From Gnomoniopsis sp. IMI 355080 (lineage: Eukaryota; Ascomycota; Sordariomycetes; Diaporthales; Gnomoniaceae): a stretch of 64,000 nucleotides of DNA. The stretch is from NCBI GenBank assembly GCA_027946555.1, contig JAPEVC010000188.1, positions 1 to 64,000 on the forward strand, given 5' to 3'. The notes below the pieces were generated by a model that was given only the letters and a program-made list of their open reading frames with translations, did no database searches and had not been told where the DNA came from. Numbering within the stretch: the first letter of the stretch is position 1; every line of letters starts with the position of its first letter. The position numbers were made by a program, and so were the translations under genes. Positions 60,439 to 64,000 of the stretch are shown here, piece after piece.

Positions 60439-63400
60439 ATGGTCAAATTCGCGAAGGTCGGTTCGTGGCTCCTCGGCCTATTGACCGCTGTTGGGGGACC
60501 TGGTTTTTTGGTTGGAGCGGCCAACAATATTATACCAGGCGCGTTCATTGTTGAGTTCGCCGATGATTCTGTAAGTAGCGTATGCCAAAGATACACCCAA
60601 TGTCGAAAGCCCACCATGGCGTGGCGAAGTGAGTTCTTACCCAAGTAGAGACTCTTTTCCGGGCCAAGAGCAGACAGGGCCGTTTTCGTTTGCGTGTGCT
60701 GCATCTCTAGCAATACAAAAGGGACAGTCTCCAGAATGCGTCTTCCCGAGCAGAGTAGCTATGGAATTTAGCGAACTTATGCACGGAATGAAATGCGGAA
60801 TTGATACTAATTGGTGAAAAATTTAGAATCTGGACGAGCAATGGGCAGCCGTTCAGCGTGTAGCTACGCCGCGCATGAAGCTCAATCATACGCTGTTCAA
60901 GGGAGCTTCGATCAAATTCGACGATGTCGACACAGCCCCTCAACAGGTGCGGCTGCTGAGCTCGAGTGCTGCTGTCAAGCGGAGTATGACTACGCCCCCT
61001 CTGGTACCCATGCGTCCGTCGTGACTTCTCACTTACTTTCATATAAACAGTGTGGCCTATGAGGATGTACAATGTGCCCAAGCACACGGTGCACTGGACA
61101 TCTGGGGAATATGCGGCTCCAGATGAACACAACGAAGGAGCCACGCAGATGCGCCAGGCTACGACGGATACTTTCTCTCCGCATGTCATGACGCAGGTTG
61201 ACCGCCTGCGGGACCAAGGGGTTGTTGGAAAAGACATAAAAGTTGCTGTTGTCGACACTGGTGTGAGTAAAAACTTATTTGGCTCGTCGAACTAATGCTG
61301 GGGAGTAGAACGAACAAGGTTTTGGCCTAAACTGCCGCCCTCCGGGAGAATTTGGCTTTGTCCGAACACTGCGTCTGACCGGTTGATCTCCTCACACTTG
61401 CGACTTGCTAATATGGGCGTAGGTAGACTACCTTCACCCAGCTCTTGGAGGTTGCTTCGGCCCTGGATGCCTCGTCGGCTTCGGTTACGATCTTGTAGGG
61501 GATGCTTATGTCGGGAACAACACCGCTGTTCCGGATCCTGACCCAATGGATTGTGCGGGACATGGCAGTGTAAGTCTTTTGATCAGACTGGCGGTTCGGT
61601 TCGATGTGTTTTGCAAGAGGATTGTCTGTTCCCACCTTGGTCGGTGGCGTGACGATATAAACCTGACCCGTTCAAGAGCGACGCGACTAGTAAGACATAG
61701 ACGAGTGAGGAACGAATGCTAATGTGCTGTAGCATGTTTCTGGAATCATTGCTGCGCAGACTAACAATCCCTATGGAATCATCGGAGCCGCGACGGGTGT
61801 GACTCTCGGCCATTTTCGCGTTTTCGGATGCGAGGGAGGAGCTGCTGACGATGTTTTAATATCTGCCTTTAATAGTAAGCACTCTCTATACCAAGCTAGC
61901 ACCTGATATGGGTTAACAAGGTTTTAGTGGCCTATGATGCTGGTGCTGATATCATTAGCGCCTCGATTGGATCTCTAAGTGGTTGGGACGAGGAGGCATG
62001 GGCAGTAGCTGCGTCACGTATTGTTGAGAACGGTGTGGTTTGTACCATTTCTGCCGGAAACGATGGCGCAGATGGTCTATTCTCTGCGAATGCTGCTTCC
62101 ACAGGGAATGGAGTGGTGTCCATTGCTTCTGTTGACAACAGGATCACCCCCACTCTTTTCATCAATGGGACCTACAACGCACAAGGTGGCAGTCGTGGCT
62201 CTTTCGGCTTTGTGGCAGGGAACCCCGATGCATGGGCAAACTCCAGTTTGCCCCTTTTCGCTGTAAGTAAAAACGCCTCAGTTCAGGACGATGCTTGTCG
62301 TCAACTCCCTTCGAATATGCCCGACCTGTCGGGACATGTTGTCCTCGTCCGAAGAGGGACATGTACGTTCGCAGAGAAGCTCAGCAATTTGGCCAAGGCG
62401 GGAGCACGCTATGTCATTCTGTATAACAATGTGGCTACCGGTCCCTTACCTGCTATAACTGCGGACTCTGGGATTGGTATAGTAGCCACGGCTATGGTCG
62501 ACTCTGATCAAGGAGCTTCTTGGGTTGCTGCTCTAGCGACCGGACAGAATATTACGGTGTCGATGCCTGATCCTATTACTGGAGCCAAGTTTGTGACTGC
62601 ACCGGTGAATAATGTCACCGGAGGTTACCTCAGCACCTACACTAGTTGGGGTCCAACCTTTGAGGTCGAAATGAAGCCCCAAATGGGCTCTCCTGGCGGT
62701 GTAAGTTTACCTCCCGCCATATTGCGGAGCTTCATGCTTTGGATCAGACGGATTCTTGGAAACCACTTCCTGTTTTATGAAAAAATACTGACATGACCTC
62801 AGAATATCCTCTCAACCTGGCCCAGGGCCTTGGGGTCTTATGCTGTGCTTTCCGGTACCTCGATGGCCTGTCCATTAGTGGCGGGTATCTATGCACTCCT
62901 GATGGAAAAACGAGGTACGAAGGACCCAAAAACGCTTCAGAATCTTTTGTCATCCACAGCGAAGCCCAATGCCTTCAACAACGGGAACTCATCCGTCCAG
63001 ATCATGGGACCCGCATCGCAGCAGGGTGCAGGTCTCGTCCAAGCCTTTGATGCGGCGTACGCAACGACCGAACTGGGCATTAGCAGTCTCAGCTTCAACG
63101 ACACTGACAACATAGTCAGGGATCAAAAGTTCTCAATTTCCAACAATTCCAATCGGACGATATCATATACTCTTCGACACGTTAGCGCCGCGACGGGCTA
63201 CACCTTGGGCAATGAAAGCATGTTTCCATCCGCCTTCCCCAATGAGCTCCTCTCTGCAGGCCAAAACGCTACTATGACCTTTGATGAGGACAATCCATTT
63301 ACTCTCGCAGCCGGCGAGCGCAAGATTGTGGGCATAACTTGCGAACCACCAACTGGCCTTTCCGCACAGCGACTTGCGGTCTACTCCGGGTATATTGTCA

Positions 63401-63981
63401 TCAACGGTTCTGACAGCACTGGCCTATCCATCCCCTACGTCGGCATCGTTGGATCTATGAAATCTGCGACTGTCATGGCTAAAGATTCCAGCTACATGAC
63501 CAGCTCTCTCAGTGGCCCCAACACGACTTCCATTGCTACAGGACGGACATTCACACTGCCGCCTCCAGGGCGTTCCAACGACACGCAATTCCTGCCAAAT
63601 ATCACAGACTACCCCGTATTGCAGCTTTCCATGGCAATGGGATCACCACTGGTGCGCGTCGACGTTGTACCAATATCTGTCCCTCCAAATACAAACATCA
63701 CAGAAAGTTTAGGCCTGCTGACGTTGGGCGATGTGTGGATGACGCCGTTGCCGTACCAGTCGAGGAACACGGAAGACGCACCATTTACGCTCAACTGGGA
63801 CGGCCGAATGTCGACCGGTGACTATGCACCCGCGGGCACTTACAAAATGGTTGTCCGGGCATTGAAGATCTTCGGCAACAGGGATAACGTGACTGATTAC
63901 GAGGTTGTAGAGACAGCAGCGTTTGGAATCCAGTACATGAGCAACGAGACTTTCTCAACGGCACCCAATAGCGTTCCATGA
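60439..63981 (+). CDS. Secreted subtilisin-like serine protease (S8A) with PA domain
   Basis: Extracellular endoprotease. Seven exons (60439-60570, 60827-60983, 61051-61262, 61423-61569, 61733-61874, 61928-62700, 62803-63981) join in phase for 913 residues. The signal peptide lies in the first 27 residues; the inhibitor-like pro-region includes IPGAFIVEF and LFKGASIKFDDVD, then MWPMRMYNVPK. The triad is intact: Asp165 (VAVVDTGVDY), His214 (CAGHGSHVSGI), Ser541 (LSGTSMACP). A protease-associated domain is inserted between His and Ser (HVVLVRRGTCTFAEKLSNL, VILYNN), followed by a Fn3-like C-terminal region with repeated N-glycosylation sequons and a final APAGTYKMVVRALKIFG block. The architecture matches fungal minor extracellular proteases of the Vpr/PoSl type, found in saprophytes and pathogens. 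Intron 1 is long (256 nt), so the first junction is the least certain. Confidence 0.93.
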
Positions 63982-64000
63982 GCCGTGTAGGATAGAGTAA

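Noticed and set aside
47477..63981. A complete secondary-metabolite gene cluster
   Set aside because: Only one tailoring-type monooxygenase and assorted hydrolases or oxidases are present; no polyketide synthase, NRPS, terpene cyclase, P450 or cluster regulator was found.

Overview
The window looks like nuclear DNA of a filamentous ascomycete (Pezizomycotina, probably Sordariomycetes). Supporting signs are short introns of about 45-100 nt with GTRNGT donors, CTRAY branch sites and YAG acceptors, gene-dense blocks broken by AT-richer gaps, and families typical of these fungi: a HeLo-like domain protein, a BIM1-like cuproprotein, TDT transporter, DyP peroxidase, a secreted S8A subtilase with a PA domain, and PaxM-type flavin monooxygenases. 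The species cannot be named from sequence alone. I rebuilt 18 protein genes by joining reading frames across splice signals and checking phase. I saw no rRNA, tRNA, CRISPR array or intact transposon.

Layout. 0.8-1.9 kb: disordered repeat protein (-). 3.2-6.8 kb: large HeLo-like / pseudokinase / trypsin-like fusion (-). 9.3-11.7 kb: arginyl-tRNA synthetase (-) with a probable dual mitochondrial/cytosolic start. 12.1-14.0 kb: ferric/cupric reductase (-), divergent from a GPI-type BIM1/X325 copper protein at 16.4-17.1 kb (+); together they suggest a metal-uptake pair. 18.0-19.7 kb: amino acid permease (+). 20.5-21.6 kb: nitrilase (+), convergent with a salicylate-hydroxylase-like flavoprotein at 21.8-23.2 kb (-). 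24.2-27.8 kb: large Ala/Ser-rich protein (-) with an N-terminal membrane anchor and a C-terminal KDEL. 29.9-35.1 kb: DOA10 ubiquitin ligase (+), so two adjacent, divergently transcribed genes both point to the ER.

35.1-41.5 kb has no gene that I can support. It is followed by a TDT-family malate/sulfite-type transporter (41.5-42.9 kb, +), a split cytidine/deoxycytidylate-deaminase-like gene (44.3-45.8 kb, -), mitochondrial BolA-like BOL3 (47.5-48.0 kb, -), a second flavin monooxygenase (48.5-49.9 kb, -), a DyP peroxidase (52.2-53.9 kb, +), a kinase-like protein (54.1-55.6 kb, -), a secreted type-B carboxylesterase (57.0-58.8 kb, +) and a secreted subtilase (60.4-64.0 kb, +).

A short palindromic element built on TACCTAGGTA recurs through the gaps between genes and was not found in any coding exon. 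The most unusual protein is the HeLo-like/pseudokinase/protease fusion, which has the layout expected of a fungal cell-death or self-recognition effector. The KDEL protein is the second point of interest, because it is predicted to sit in the ER lumen.
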